64,000 nucleotides of DNA from Rheinheimera mangrovi (GTDB lineage: Bacteria > Pseudomonadota > Gammaproteobacteria > Enterobacterales > Alteromonadaceae). This document shows positions 34,587 through 44,262 of this stretch, in pieces. Position 1 is the first letter of the stretch, and every line of letters begins with the position of its first letter. The stretch covers positions 1,750,501-1,814,500 of the forward strand of contig NZ_CP034683.1 of the NCBI RefSeq assembly GCF_003990335.1, given 5' to 3'. The notes beneath the pieces are model-generated. The model worked only from the letters and a program-made list of their open reading frames with translations, searched no databases and had not been told where the DNA came from. Both the position numbers and the translations under genes were made by a program.

Positions 34587-35423
34587 ATGATGGAAAAGAA
34601 AGTTTTATTGATTGAATGCCCGGATTCAAAAGGGTTGATTGCTCAAATTACCAATATTTGCTACAAACACCAGCTGAATATAATTCGTAATACAGAATAT
34701 GTTGACCCGGATTCAGGTCAGTTTTTTATGCGTACTCAGCTTGAAGGGATTTTTAACGACAAAACCCTGATGCTGGATTTAGACAGAGCCTTGCCACATG
34801 GTAGCAGTCGGCAGTTGGTCGCTGCAGGGCGGAAAAAAGTAGTGATACTGGTGACTAAAGAAGCGCATTGCCTGGGTGATATTTTAATGAAGGTCTATGA
34901 CGGCTCATTAAAACTGGATATAGCTGCAGTAGTGGGCAATCATCCGGATTTACAAAGTCTGGCCGAAAAATTTGATATTCCTTACCATTTTGTCAGTCAT
35001 ATCAACTTAAGTCGTGAACAGCATGAGGCGGCACTGCAGCAGGTGATAGACCCGTATCAGGCTGATTATTTAGTGCTGGCTAAGTTTATGCGGGTGTTAA
35101 GCCCGGCTTTTGTCGCGCATTACAAAGAACGTATTATCAATATCCACCATAGCTTTTTGCCTGCCTTTATCGGTGCTAATCCTTATCATCAGGCGCATAA
35201 AAGAGGTGTCAAAATTATTGGTGCCACAGCACATTTCGTCACTGACGATCTGGATGAGGGCCCTATTATTAAACAGCTGGTGACTCCTGTGGATCATACC
35301 TACAGCGCTATGGATATGGTCAAAGCCGGTCGGGATGTTGAAAAAAATGTGCTGAGCAAAGCCTTGCAACTGGTGTTGGAAGACCGGGTTTTTGTGCATG
35401 GCAATAAAACAGTAATCCTGTAA
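34587..35423 (+). CDS. purU: Formyltetrahydrofolate deformylase
   Basis: 278 residues: an N-terminal ACT domain (about 4-80, VLLIECPDSKGLIAQITNICY) and a C-terminal formyltransferase-fold domain (about 85-278) with NIHHSFLPAFIGANPYHQA and the catalytic Asp region FVTDDLDEGPII. The enzyme hydrolyses 10-formyl-THF to formate and THF, supplying formate to PurT and balancing one-carbon pools. The double ATG at the start leaves a one-codon ambiguity. Confidence 0.95.
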   Translation: MMEKKVLLIECPDSKGLIAQITNICYKHQLNIIRNTEYVDPDSGQFFMRTQLEGIFNDKTLMLDLDRALPHGSSRQLVAAGRKKVVILVTKEAHCLGDILMKVYDGSLKLDIAAVVGNHPDLQSLAEKFDIPYHFVSHINLSREQHEAALQQVIDPYQADYLVLAKFMRVLSPAFVAHYKERIINIHHSFLPAFIGANPYHQAHKRGVKIIGATAHFVTDDLDEGPIIKQLVTPVDHTYSAMDMVKAGRDVEKNVLSKALQLVLEDRVFVHGNKTVIL

Positions 35424-35505
35424 AAAATCATTCAGATCAGGGGCTTGGTTCGATTTTTTCAGAAAACGAACTATGCTGATTAAAAACACTAAAGGTAAAA
35501 ACTTT

Positions 35506-35991
35506 ATGTCTGGTAAAAGGGCTGTTGAATTTCGTTTTCTGGCCGAACCTACTCATGTCAACTTCGGTGGCAAAGTGCATGGCGGCATGGTGATGAAATG
35601 GATTGATCAGGTGGCTTACGCCTGTGCCGCGGGTTGGAGTGGCTTATATTGTGTCACTGTGTCTGTAGGTACTATCAGGTTTCGTCGTCCTATTCTGGTA
35701 GGGCATCAGGTTGAATTGATTGCCCGTATTGTTTACACAGGCACCACCAGTATGCACGTACTGGTACAGGTGCGCTCAGGTGACACCAAAGGCGATGAAA
35801 TGCTGGAAACCAACCACTGCATTATCAGTTTTGTGGCTTTGGATGCAGAAGGTAATACAGCCGCTGTGCCGGCTTGGGTGCCACAGACCGAGGAAGACCG
35901 GTTTTTGCAGCAATATGCTGTTAAAACCAAAGCTTTTTCGCAACAGGTTGAGCAGGATATGCTGGATTATTATCAGGAGAAAACCGAATGA
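35506..35991 (+). CDS. Acyl-CoA thioesterase, hotdog fold (YciA-like)
   Basis: 161 residues from ATG 35506; an ATG at 35473 would add 11 residues not typical of the family. The hotdog core shows VNFGGKVHGGMVMKWIDQVAY (central helix) and VTVSVGTIRFRRPILVGHQVEL, as in YciA/BACH thioesterases that hydrolyse acyl-CoA. The exact chain-length preference is unknown. It overlaps the next gene by ATGA. Confidence 0.9.
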   Translation: MSGKRAVEFRFLAEPTHVNFGGKVHGGMVMKWIDQVAYACAAGWSGLYCVTVSVGTIRFRRPILVGHQVELIARIVYTGTTSMHVLVQVRSGDTKGDEMLETNHCIISFVALDAEGNTAAVPAWVPQTEEDRFLQQYAVKTKAFSQQVEQDMLDYYQEKTE

Positions 35992-36515
35992 AACTGCTCT
36001 GGTCAATCATTGCTTTTTTTAGTTTTGCCTCTTTTTCAGCTGAACCTGTGCTGCATCCACAACTGGAAATCTTCCGCCCTTTTTTAAATAGCCACTGGGA
36101 AGGAGATTTAACAGAAGCTGGCAAAGAGAAAAAAATGATTGATCGGTCCATCTGGAGCAGGGCGTTAAATGGTCAGGCTATTAAAACTGTGCACTCCATT
36201 AATGATGGCGAGTATGGTGGTGAGACCATGATTTTCTGGGATCAGAAACAGAAAAAAATCGCGTACTATTATTTCACCACAGCAGGCTTTTATACCCATG
36301 GCACTATGACCTACAACCCTGACACTCAAAGCATCGAAGCACTGGAAAACGTAGAGAATAACGCGCAAGGCATCACGCAGGTGCGTTCACATTCAGTGCT
36401 GGATAAAAGTGGCAAGCTTGAGGTCAGTTCAGAGTATTTGCAAAATGGTCAATGGGTAAAAGGGCACAGCGCTCAGTATAAACGTGTGCCCCACACCGAA
36501 GTGAAGTTTTACTAA
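35988..36515 (+). CDS. Secreted protein of unknown function (175 aa)
   Basis: A signal peptide (MKLLWSIIAFFSFASFSA) is followed by about 155 residues rich in aromatic beta strands (HWEGDLTEAGKEKK, GGETMIFWDQKQKKIAYYYF, FYTHGTMTYN). The pattern recalls small lipocalin-like or DUF1579-like beta barrels, but I do not claim a family. It overlaps the thioesterase stop by four bases, so the two are translationally coupled. Confidence 0.75.
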   Translation: MKLLWSIIAFFSFASFSAEPVLHPQLEIFRPFLNSHWEGDLTEAGKEKKMIDRSIWSRALNGQAIKTVHSINDGEYGGETMIFWDQKQKKIAYYYFTTAGFYTHGTMTYNPDTQSIEALENVENNAQGITQVRSHSVLDKSGKLEVSSEYLQNGQWVKGHSAQYKRVPHTEVKFY

Positions 36516-36521
36516 AGGCTG

Positions 36522-37178
36522 TTACTTTTCGATAATAAACTCTTCAGTCGGCTCCAGTGCGTAGATATTGTCTATCTGTGTCGCACTGGAGTGACTGACT
36601 CTTAAGTCTTTAATATGGCCGTTGCGTAAACTGTAGACCCAACCATGAACTGTCAGAGGCTGACCACGCTCCCAGGCGTCTTGCACAAAGCTGGTGTGAC
36701 ACACATTACGCACCTGTTCCATCACATTGAGCTCACACAAGCGGTTGACTCGTTGACCTTCGTCTTCAAAACTGTCCAATTCTTCTCTGTGCAGCGCATA
36801 CACATCTTTAATATTACGTAGCCAGTTATCAACAAAACCAATACGTTGTTTGTTCATAGCCGCAGCTACACCGCCACAACCATAATGGCCGCAGACAATA
36901 ATGTGTTTGATTTTTAAGATATCGATAGCGTACTGCAGCACAGATAAACAATTGATGTCGGAATGCAAAACCAGATTGGCTACATTACGGTGAACAAAGA
37001 GCTCGCCCGGCAGCAGGCCTACAATTTCATTGGCAGGAACCCGGCTGTCAGAGCAGCCAATCCATAAATATTCAGGCGCCTGTTGTTCGGAGAGCTGCTT
37101 GAAAAACCCCGGAGCTTCCTGCTCAACCCGCTCAGCCCACGCCCTGTTATTGGCAAATAGTTGTTTTATGGAACGCAT
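36522..37178 (-). CDS. can: Beta-class carbonic anhydrase
   Basis: 218 residues catalysing CO2/bicarbonate interconversion. Zinc ligands C42, D44 (in CSDSRVPANE), H98 and C101 (in HYGCGG) fall at exactly the E. coli Can positions. Housekeeping enzyme, convergent with the preceding gene (6-nt gap). Confidence 0.97.
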   Translation of the reverse strand: MRSIKQLFANNRAWAERVEQEAPGFFKQLSEQQAPEYLWIGCSDSRVPANEIVGLLPGELFVHRNVANLVLHSDINCLSVLQYAIDILKIKHIIVCGHYGCGGVAAAMNKQRIGFVDNWLRNIKDVYALHREELDSFEDEGQRVNRLCELNVMEQVRNVCHTSFVQDAWERGQPLTVHGWVYSLRNGHIKDLRVSHSSATQIDNIYALEPTEEFIIEK

Positions 37179-37366
37179 TGAATCACCTTATAAAGAACTG
37201 GAGCTACGATAACAGATCTTACCCCGAGGGGAACACCGACCAGCCACCACTATACCAGACTATCAGACCAACATATTCAGCGGTGGTAAATCTGTTTGGC
37301 TGCTCACTGTGGCTCAGGGTATGATAGAACAATAAGTTAAGATTCTTCTAAAGGAACCATGATTCT

Positions 37367-38272
37367 ATGGTGAAATTAAAAAAAGCAGTGATCCCAGTTG
37401 CAGGTTTAGGCACGAGAATGTTGCCTGCAACTAAAGCTATTCCAAAAGAAATGTTGCCGGTCGTCGATAAACCTTTGATCCAATATGTAGTAGAGGAAGC
37501 TGCTGCCGCTGGAATTACTGAAATAGTACTGGTGACCCACTCCAGTAAAAATTCAATAGAAAACCATTTTGATACCAGTTTTGAACTGGAAAACCAGTTG
37601 GAAAAACGCGTCAAGCGCTCATTACTGGATGATGTTCGTTCTATCAACCCAAAAAATGTCACTGTCATTTCAGTGCGCCAGCCTGTGGCTTTGGGTTTAG
37701 GTCATGCGGTGTTGTGTGCAGCCCCTGTGGTAGGCAATGAGCCTTTTGCGGTGATTTTGCCCGATGTATTGATTGATAAGTACCATGCTGACGCCCGTAT
37801 TCATAATTTAAAAGCTATGATTGAGCGCTTTGAAACAACTGGCGCAAGCCAGATTATGGTTGAGCCAGTGCCAGCGCTTGAAGTGAATAAATACGGTATT
37901 GTGGATATTGCTGGTGAGACTCTGGTTCAGGGACAATCCGCTTTAATTCGTACTATGGTGGAAAAACCAGAGGTTGAGGATGCTCCTTCTAATTTGGCTA
38001 TTACCGGACGTTATGTATTGTCTGCCAAAGTATGGGATTTGTTACGCCATACAGCACCAGGCGCAGGTGGCGAAATTCAGCTGACAGATGCTTTACATCA
38101 TTTATTATTAATTGAGAAAATTGAGGCTTATCATTTACAAGGTAAGTCACATGACTGTGGCAGTAAAATAGGTTATCTGAAGGCTGTTGTAGAGTATGCG
38201 CTGCAGGATAAAAAGCTATCAGATGAGTTCCGTACTTATCTGAAAGATTTATATTTACTAAAAGACCAATAA
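37367..38272 (+). CDS. galU: UTP-glucose-1-phosphate uridylyltransferase
   Basis: 301 residues; makes UDP-glucose for polysaccharide and lipopolysaccharide synthesis. The nucleotidyltransferase signature [22 protein letters not shown] is at the N-terminus, with [11 protein letters not shown] and [21 protein letters not shown] further on. An AAGGAA site lies upstream. In E. coli galU is beside hns; here the following gene encodes a possible H-NS-like protein. Confidence 0.97.
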   Translation: MVKLKKAVIPVAGLGTRMLPATKAIPKEMLPVVDKPLIQYVVEEAAAAGITEIVLVTHSSKNSIENHFDTSFELENQLEKRVKRSLLDDVRSINPKNVTVISVRQPVALGLGHAVLCAAPVVGNEPFAVILPDVLIDKYHADARIHNLKAMIERFETTGASQIMVEPVPALEVNKYGIVDIAGETLVQGQSALIRTMVEKPEVEDAPSNLAITGRYVLSAKVWDLLRHTAPGAGGEIQLTDALHHLLLIEKIEAYHLQGKSHDCGSKIGYLKAVVEYALQDKKLSDEFRTYLKDLYLLKDQ

Positions 38273-38370
38273 TGCTCAAGATGAAGCTGTACTTTGTTTG
38301 GCTTATAAGTTTTTTCATTAAATATCAGTGAGTGACCAGGTTCAGTTGATTTGGTCTCTGCTTTTCGGCC

Positions 38371-38399
38371 TACAATCTTATTTACTAAATAAGATTGTA
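38371..38399. promoter_or_regulatory. 29-bp perfect palindrome
   Basis: TACAATCTTATTTA and TAAATAAGATTGTA are exact reverse complements with a single C between them. It is AT-rich, lies 99 bp after galU and 68 bp before the next gene, and is preceded by GGCC. Either an operator for the downstream gene or a structured terminator of galU; the lack of a U-run and of GC pairs favours a protein-binding site. Confidence 0.6.
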
Positions 38400-38466
38400 T
38401 TTAAGCTTTAATTTATCAAAATGATTCTGTACTATCATCAATAGTATTTATCCACGGGAGATTTTC

Positions 38467-38994
38467 ATGTCATTGTTACTTGATAAAAAAGAACTGAAAA
38501 AAGCCGCTAAAGAAATTACGACGGTTAAATTACATGAAGTGATTGAAACGTTAAATTCAGTATTAGTTGAACGCCAAAAAGAAACTGAAGTGTTATCTCA
38601 GATCAGAGCTTTAGCTAAGGCTCAGGGTTTTACTCTGGAGCAACTGGGTTATCAACTGAATGCCGATGTAGTTGTCAGCCACGAAGATGACAACGAATCA
38701 AAAGGTAAGCGTCCGGTTAAACCTAAATTTAAAACCATCAATAAAGAAAGTCAGTTTTTTTATGTAGACGCAGGCAAATTAAATTTGCTGAAAACTCACA
38801 CCATGAAAAAGGCTTTAGTTGACCGTGGTGTTAAAGTGGTGCCATTCCATAAAGTCGATAGCAAATACAGCAAAGATATCGAAGCTTTATTAGCGGAAGC
38901 AGGCACACAGGCTGTCGAGAATTTCAATAGTAAAGTAGACGTCTGGAATCTGTGGGCGCAGGCAAACGGCGAAGAAATATTGTCGAAGAAGTAA
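38467..38994 (+). CDS. Hypothetical protein with H-NS-like N-terminus (175 aa)
   Basis: The N-terminal 70 residues form likely coiled coils (ETLNSVLVERQKETEVLSQI, LAKAQGFTLEQLGYQL) that resemble the oligomerisation domain of H-NS, where a short loop and a DPNELL-type helix follow. A Lys/Pro-rich linker (KGKRPVKPKFKT) comes next, but the C-terminal 80 residues lack the recognisable H-NS DNA-binding core. Position after galU matches hns in E. coli. I therefore suggest a divergent nucleoid-associated protein, with low certainty. GGGAG lies upstream of the ATG and a strong terminator follows. Confidence 0.75.
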   Translation: MSLLLDKKELKKAAKEITTVKLHEVIETLNSVLVERQKETEVLSQIRALAKAQGFTLEQLGYQLNADVVVSHEDDNESKGKRPVKPKFKTINKESQFFYVDAGKLNLLKTHTMKKALVDRGVKVVPFHKVDSKYSKDIEALLAEAGTQAVENFNSKVDVWNLWAQANGEEILSKK

Positions 38995-39009
38995 TTTTCG
39001 CAGCAGTAG

Positions 39010-39040
39010 AAAAAACCGGCCATTTTTGAGCCGGTTTTTT
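39010..39040. terminator. Bidirectional terminator
   Basis: AAAAAACCGGC and GCCGGTTTTTT form an 11-bp stem with a 9-nt loop and U-tracts in both directions, between the convergent 175-aa gene and yciK. Confidence 0.88.
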
Positions 39041-39077
39041 ATGCTTTGAAAAAGAGTTGCAGGACCAGCGAAGCTGC

Positions 39078-39821
39078 TTACTTCTGCTGGGCATCCAGCG
39101 ATTGGCCATTCACGGCTTTGCTGTCATCACTCATTAAATAAAGATACACAGGCATGATTTGTTCAGCAGTTGGCAAACTTAACTGATCTTCACCCGGATA
39201 GGCTTTACTGCGCATTTTAGTGCGGGTGGCACCTGGGTTAATGGCATTGACCCGAACCGTTGAACCTTCGTATTCCGCGGCCATCAATTGCATTAATCCT
39301 TCAGTGGCAAACTTTGACACTGCATACCCACCCCAGTAGGCTTTGGCTTTGCGGCCCACTCCAGACGAAGTAAAGACAACAGAACTTTGTGGCGCCAGTT
39401 TTAAGACGGGAATAAGTGCCTGGCTCATTAGCATGGCAGCAGTAACATTCACCTGAAGGATATCCTGCCAGGTCGGTAAATCCAGATGTTCAAACGGACT
39501 TAAAACGCCCAGCATTCCAGCGTTGTGAAGTACTCCATCCAGTTTGCCAAACTCAGCTTTAATAGTCGCAGCCATATCCTGATAATGTTTGGCTGTCGCA
39601 CCTTTTAAATCCAGCGGAACTATAGCGGGTTCTGGCCAGCCAGCGGCCATGATTTCATCGTAGACTGCTGTCAGTTTGGATGTGGTTTTACCTAACAATA
39701 TAACAGTAGCACCATGTTTAGCGTAACAAAGCGCCGCAGCCTTTCCTATGCCGTCGCCAGCACCGGTAACCATAATAACTTTGTCTGCCAGTGTCTGTGG
39801 GCTTGCTTGATAATTGAACAT
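39078..39821 (-). CDS. yciK: Short-chain dehydrogenase YciK
   Basis: 247 residues from ATG 39821 (MFNYQASPQTLADKVIMVTG); the 25 residues available upstream are not part of the family. The Rossmann motif TGAGDGIG is close to the N-terminus, NAGMLG in the middle, and the catalytic triad region SSGVGRKAKAYWGGYAVSK includes Y and K. E. coli YciK lies between btuR and sohB; sohB is also nearby here. Substrate unknown. Confidence 0.92.
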   Translation of the reverse strand: MFNYQASPQTLADKVIMVTGAGDGIGKAAALCYAKHGATVILLGKTTSKLTAVYDEIMAAGWPEPAIVPLDLKGATAKHYQDMAATIKAEFGKLDGVLHNAGMLGVLSPFEHLDLPTWQDILQVNVTAAMLMSQALIPVLKLAPQSSVVFTSSGVGRKAKAYWGGYAVSKFATEGLMQLMAAEYEGSTVRVNAINPGATRTKMRSKAYPGEDQLSLPTAEQIMPVYLYLMSDDSKAVNGQSLDAQQK

Positions 39822-40041
39822 AGATAGGGGTCCCAGCCGTTGAAAAACGGCGGCAGCATACCTGCTCTGTACTAATTTTGCACCTTTCTTCAACAAGCTT
39901 GATTTTGAGCTAGCGAATTTTTCCTGATTGGGTTAAGTTTAACTGGTCGTAGCTGTTAAAAGCTAATATCACAAAAACGAACGACTCCTTTAGGTAACTA
40001 TCGGGGCGGAATAAGAAAAATACAGGACACGGGGAGAAGAT

Positions 40042-42477
40042 ATGAACAAGCTGTTGCTTAGCTTTGCTATTGCCAGTGCATTAGGTTTAGCCGGTTGTGG
40101 TGGCGAATCACTGGACGAAATTAAAGAAGATACTCAGACAGGTGGTGAGGTTCAGATCCCTTTATCACGTGTAGTGTATGACCCTGCCAATGGTGTGTTA
40201 TCACCACCAAACGATTTATTGTTACAAGGGACCACTGACGGCACCTTGTTTATGCCCGGTGAGAAAAACGCCTCTGGCGCGCATTTAAACTATCCAAATT
40301 ATGCAGATCCAAGCACTGCCCTCGGAGCACTGGATGGTTGGTCGACTCAAAACCCATTCACTTTAGCTCTGAGCTTTGCCTCTGGTGTGACTTTGGATGC
40401 GGCCAGTGTACAGCAAGCAGGTGCTGTTTATTTAGTTGAAACTCTGATGGGCGACCCAGCTTCGCCTGACGCAGATTGCCGTGTAGTCCCTCGTGGTGCA
40501 GCCTGTAAGCCTGTAGGCAGCCTGCGTTATGGTGTGGATTACATTACCCGCGCCAGTGGCAATAACGTTGCCGTTATCCCGTTAAAGCCTTTAAAACCAG
40601 CCACTACCTATATCCTGGTAGTCACGAACGCCTTAAAAGACAGTGAAGGCCGTTCTGTCGCACCTTCCGTCACCTATGAGTTGGTTAAACAGGATATTAC
40701 CACTAAGCCATTAGGTACAGCGGCTCAACTGGCATTACAAGGAGTGATCAATAGTTTTGAAAATGCAGTTTCGGTAGAGTCTATCAATAAAGCTGACATT
40801 ATATACACCGCAGCTATTACTACTCAGTCTACTGCTCCGGTATTTGCCAGCATTAAGAAGTTAATGGCGCCAAGCCCATTAAACAACAACACCCCTCCAT
40901 CTGTAATGCTGACTGATACTGGCGCAGTGGTATCTGATGTTTTATTCCAAGGACAAACAGTAGCGGACAGCCCGGCTGATCCGCGTTTTATTTTTAAACT
41001 GGCGAAACTCTACACTGGTACCATCAATCTGCCGTATTATTTGAAAGCTGCAACGGCAGGAAATCCAGCATCGCCTTTGAGTACCCGCTGGGTTGCTCGT
41101 TGTGACTCAGGCGCTATTATTGCGTCATTGTCTGATGCTCAGAAAACTGCTCTTGAATCAGGTATTACTGATCCGGCGCAATTGGCTAATGACGCGTATT
41201 GTAAAGCTGCATCAGGCGGTGCTTTACGTGACTTTGGTTTAGACAAACAACGTCACCTGACCAAGTTTAATGTTATTCCTAAAACAAACAGCACTCAAAC
41301 CGTGGCCGTGCAGGTTACCGTGCCGGATGAAGTTCGTGGTGCCGCCTTAGGTTTAGTCAAACCAGCGGCGGGCTGGCCTGTCGTGATATTGCAACATGGT
41401 ATTACGTCCAAAAAAGAAGATATGTTAGCTATCACCGGCGCCTTGTCTGCCCGTGGTTTTGCCACTATCGCTATTGACCATCCGTTACACGGCAGTCGTG
41501 GCTTCAAATTTCCAGTACAAGATGCGAATGGTGTAGTGAAAGATTTAGTCATTAACGCTTCGACCAATAGCGCTACTGATTATATGAATCTTTCAAACCT
41601 GTTGGTCACTCGTGACAACCTGCGTCAAAGTATTGCGGACATGCTCGGCTTACGTTTAGGCATGAACTTTAATAACCAGCCTGGTTTGTTGAATACTCAG
41701 GATGTACAGTTCTTAGGTCACTCGTTAGGCGCTATCTCTGGGACTTCTATGGTGGCTTTGGCCAACACTACAACAGGCAGTGCTCAACTGGATGCTTTAT
41801 ATAAAATCCGTTCTGCAACTTTAGCTATGCCTGGTGGTGCTGTAGCCAACTTCCTGCTGGAATCAGCGTCTTTTGGTCCAACTATTAAAGCCAGTGTATT
41901 GTTAGGTGCAGGGGGTACTACTGCTGCGGCTTACACCCAGTTTGCTGCATCCAATACTTGTGGTACAGGCCAAGCTGCTCCTTATGCTGCTTGCTTTAAC
42001 TCTTTTGTTCAGGCCTTGAGTGCTACAAACCCAACAGCTTTGGCTGCATTAAACGCCTCTTTCGCTTCTTTTGCCTTTGCTGCACAAACAGTGACAGATG
42101 CGGGTGACCCAAATAACTACGCTTCAATGCTTGTTGCGTCCGCAACTCCTACCTATATCATTGAAGTTGTTGGTGATCAGGCAGGACAGTTACCGGATCA
42201 GGTGATACCAAACCGTGCTGCAGCTATGCCTCTGGCTGGTACTGAACCTTTGGCTGCGTTATTAGGCGCATCAGCGGTGAATAACGTTGCTGGTACTTAT
42301 CCAGTGACCGGCACTGCATTAAGCCGCTTTATTGCCGGTGGTCATAGCTCAATTCTAAGCCCTGCTGCTAGTAGTGCTGCTACTACAGAAATGCAAAGCC
42401 AAAGCGTTAGCTTCTTTATGGGGCGTGGTGCTGGTGTTGTAGTTACTAACGGCGCTGTGATGGCTCCTGCTAACTAG
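40042..42477 (+). CDS. Surface lipoprotein lipase/lysophospholipase, VolA/Pla-1/cef family
   Basis: 811 residues with a lipoprotein signal ending LGLAGC. The N-terminal region matches the bacterial virulence-factor lipase N-domain (RVVYDPANGVLSPPNDLLLQGTTDGT). The alpha/beta-hydrolase core carries ILQHGITSKKEDMLAI and the nucleophile elbow GHSLGA with S561; a late His (RFIAGGHSSI) probably completes the triad. Vibrio VolA is a surface-exposed lysophospholipase that frees fatty acids for uptake. GGGGAGAAG precedes the ATG. Transcribed divergently from yciK. Confidence 0.9.
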   Translation: MNKLLLSFAIASALGLAGCGGESLDEIKEDTQTGGEVQIPLSRVVYDPANGVLSPPNDLLLQGTTDGTLFMPGEKNASGAHLNYPNYADPSTALGALDGWSTQNPFTLALSFASGVTLDAASVQQAGAVYLVETLMGDPASPDADCRVVPRGAACKPVGSLRYGVDYITRASGNNVAVIPLKPLKPATTYILVVTNALKDSEGRSVAPSVTYELVKQDITTKPLGTAAQLALQGVINSFENAVSVESINKADIIYTAAITTQSTAPVFASIKKLMAPSPLNNNTPPSVMLTDTGAVVSDVLFQGQTVADSPADPRFIFKLAKLYTGTINLPYYLKAATAGNPASPLSTRWVARCDSGAIIASLSDAQKTALESGITDPAQLANDAYCKAASGGALRDFGLDKQRHLTKFNVIPKTNSTQTVAVQVTVPDEVRGAALGLVKPAAGWPVVILQHGITSKKEDMLAITGALSARGFATIAIDHPLHGSRGFKFPVQDANGVVKDLVINASTNSATDYMNLSNLLVTRDNLRQSIADMLGLRLGMNFNNQPGLLNTQDVQFLGHSLGAISGTSMVALANTTTGSAQLDALYKIRSATLAMPGGAVANFLLESASFGPTIKASVLLGAGGTTAAAYTQFAASNTCGTGQAAPYAACFNSFVQALSATNPTALAALNASFASFAFAAQTVTDAGDPNNYASMLVASATPTYIIEVVGDQAGQLPDQVIPNRAAAMPLAGTEPLAALLGASAVNNVAGTYPVTGTALSRFIAGGHSSILSPAASSAATTEMQSQSVSFFMGRGAGVVVTNGAVMAPAN

Positions 42478-42493
42478 AGGTCCCACCACCTAT

Positions 42494-42521
42494 AAAAAGC
42501 CCAGCTTGCTGGGCTTTTTTT
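42494..42521 (+). terminator. Intrinsic terminator after VolA-like gene
   Basis: AAAAAGCCCAGC and GCTGGGCTTTTT pair over 12 bp and continue in T residues, 16 nt after the stop. Confidence 0.9.
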
Positions 42522-42570
42522 ATGACTATCAAGCTACAATGCCTGTAGTTTTTCTCGAAAAGGAATAAAA

Positions 42571-43554
42571 ATGGAATTTTTATATCAATATGGTTTATTT
42601 CTGGCGAAAACCGCCACTGTGGTGATAGCTGTCGCTGTGATTATCGTTCTGGTGGTTTCCGCCAGACAAAAGACGAAAAAAGGTGAGCTGGAGTTTAGCG
42701 ACCTGTCAGAAGATTACAGCGAATTGACCGCCGATTTACAACAACAACTGCTGGATAAAAAAGCCTATAAAGCCTGGACAAAAAGTCAAAAACAAAAAGA
42801 TGAGCCAAAAGAACGGCTTTTTGTATTGGATTTTAATGGCAGTATGGATGCGCATGAAGTGGACGCCTTGCGCGAAGAAGTAACAGCTGTGTTAGCTGTT
42901 GCAACGGCCACAGATGAAGTATTGCTCCGGCTGGAAAGCCCAGGTGGGGTGGTGCATGGGTATGGCTTGGCTGCGTCTCAGCTTGATAGGATAAAACAGC
43001 ACAATATTCGCCTGACAGTGGCTGTCGACAAAGTAGCGGCCAGTGGTGGTTATATGATGGCCTGTATTGCCGATCGCATTTTAGCAGCACCTTTTGCTGT
43101 TGTTGGCTCTATTGGTGTGGTTGCTCAGTTGCCTAACTTCCATAAGCTGTTGAAGAAGAACCATATAGATGTAGAACAATTCACTGCAGGCGAATTTAAA
43201 CGCACAGTCACAGTCTTTGCCGAGAATACGGACAAGGGCCGCGAGAAGTTTCAGCAGGAACTGGAACAAACTCATGTGTTGTTTAAAGACTTTGTGCATA
43301 AACACAGACCTGTACTTGATATAGATCAGGTTGCAACAGGTGAGCATTGGTTTGGTTATCAGGCGCTGGATTTACATTTAATCGACCAACTTCAAACCAG
43401 TGATGATTATTTAGTGCAGCAATTTCACAGTAAAAAGGTAGTGCAGGTGAAGTATCAGCTTAAGCTTAAACTGGCAGAAAAAGTGGGTTTGGCAGCAAGC
43501 ACGGCGCTAAGCAGCAGTTTGCATAAATTGTCGCAACTTAGTTTCTGGCGTTAA
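42571..43554 (+). CDS. sohB: Inner-membrane S49 peptidase SohB
   Basis: 327 residues with an N-terminal membrane helix (about 8-30) and an S49 (signal peptide peptidase A type) domain. The Ser-Lys dyad is S158 in AASGGYM and K210 in GEFKRTVTVF, 52 residues apart as in E. coli SohB. Slightly shorter than E. coli (349). The natural substrate is unsettled. tpm starts 3 nt after its stop. Confidence 0.94.
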   Translation: MEFLYQYGLFLAKTATVVIAVAVIIVLVVSARQKTKKGELEFSDLSEDYSELTADLQQQLLDKKAYKAWTKSQKQKDEPKERLFVLDFNGSMDAHEVDALREEVTAVLAVATATDEVLLRLESPGGVVHGYGLAASQLDRIKQHNIRLTVAVDKVAASGGYMMACIADRILAAPFAVVGSIGVVAQLPNFHKLLKKNHIDVEQFTAGEFKRTVTVFAENTDKGREKFQQELEQTHVLFKDFVHKHRPVLDIDQVATGEHWFGYQALDLHLIDQLQTSDDYLVQQFHSKKVVQVKYQLKLKLAEKVGLAASTALSSSLHKLSQLSFWR

Positions 43555-43557
43555 CTG

Positions 43558-44208
43558 ATGCATTCGGAATTTTGGCATAACTGTTGGCAACAACAACGAA
43601 TAGGTTTTCATCAATATGATGTTCACCCGCTGTTGCCTGTACTGGTATCTCAACTGAGTTGGGATCGCTCTAAGACTGTTTTTGCGCCTTTGTGCGGCAA
43701 AAGCCTGGATCTGTGGTGGTTATCTCAGCAGGGAAAAGTGATAGGTGCGGAGCTGTCTGAATTGGCCTGCCAGCAGTTTTATCAGCAGCAGGAGCAAAAG
43801 TTCTCTGTTTCAGCACAAGGCGATTTTCAGTACTTTAGTCATCAGTCTGTGGATATCTGGCAAGGTGACTACTTTGCTTTAAAGCCAGAACAACTAGACG
43901 AAATTGGGCTGATTTATGACAGAGCAGCACTGATTGCCTTACCTTCGCAGATGCGCATTGACTACGTAAAGCAATTAAAAAAACTATGTACTGGACCCGT
44001 TTCTTTGTTGCTGTTGAGTTTGGAGTATCCACAAGAAGAAATGTCCGGCCCACCATTTTCAGTGACTGAGCAGGAAGTTAGGCAGTTGTTTGATTATTCG
44101 GCCTCTGTGGAGTTAGTAGCGCTGCGAAATCTGACGGGACGGCCTTTTGCACAGCGGCAGTTTAACGTCAGTAAGCTTGTTGAAAAAGCGTATTGGATCC
44201 GCTGGTAG
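43558..44208 (+). CDS. tpm: Thiopurine S-methyltransferase
   Basis: 216 residues of the TPMT family. The start EFWHNCWQQQRIGFHQYDVHP and the SAM-binding segment VFAPLCGKSLDLWWLSQQG are highly characteristic, with YDRAALIALP and GPPFSVTEQEV further on. Bacterial homologues methylate thiopurines and selenium or tellurium compounds. Co-transcribed with sohB and followed by a strong terminator. Confidence 0.95.
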   Translation: MHSEFWHNCWQQQRIGFHQYDVHPLLPVLVSQLSWDRSKTVFAPLCGKSLDLWWLSQQGKVIGAELSELACQQFYQQQEQKFSVSAQGDFQYFSHQSVDIWQGDYFALKPEQLDEIGLIYDRAALIALPSQMRIDYVKQLKKLCTGPVSLLLLSLEYPQEEMSGPPFSVTEQEVRQLFDYSASVELVALRNLTGRPFAQRQFNVSKLVEKAYWIRW

Positions 44209-44221
44209 CTGTGAATGCCAT

Positions 44222-44250
44222 AAAAAACGCCGCATTATGCGGCGTTTTTT
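44222..44250. terminator. Bidirectional terminator between tpm and symporter
   Basis: AAAAAACGCCGCA, loop TTA, TGCGGCGTTTTTT: 13 bp with U-tracts on both strands. Confidence 0.9.
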
Positions 44251-44262
44251 ATCACTGAAGTT

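Noticed and set aside
37359..37373. Four-codon frame (MILW) overlapping the galU start
   Set aside because: The AAGGAA site ends only 2 nt before its ATG, too close for initiation, while spacing to the galU ATG is normal.
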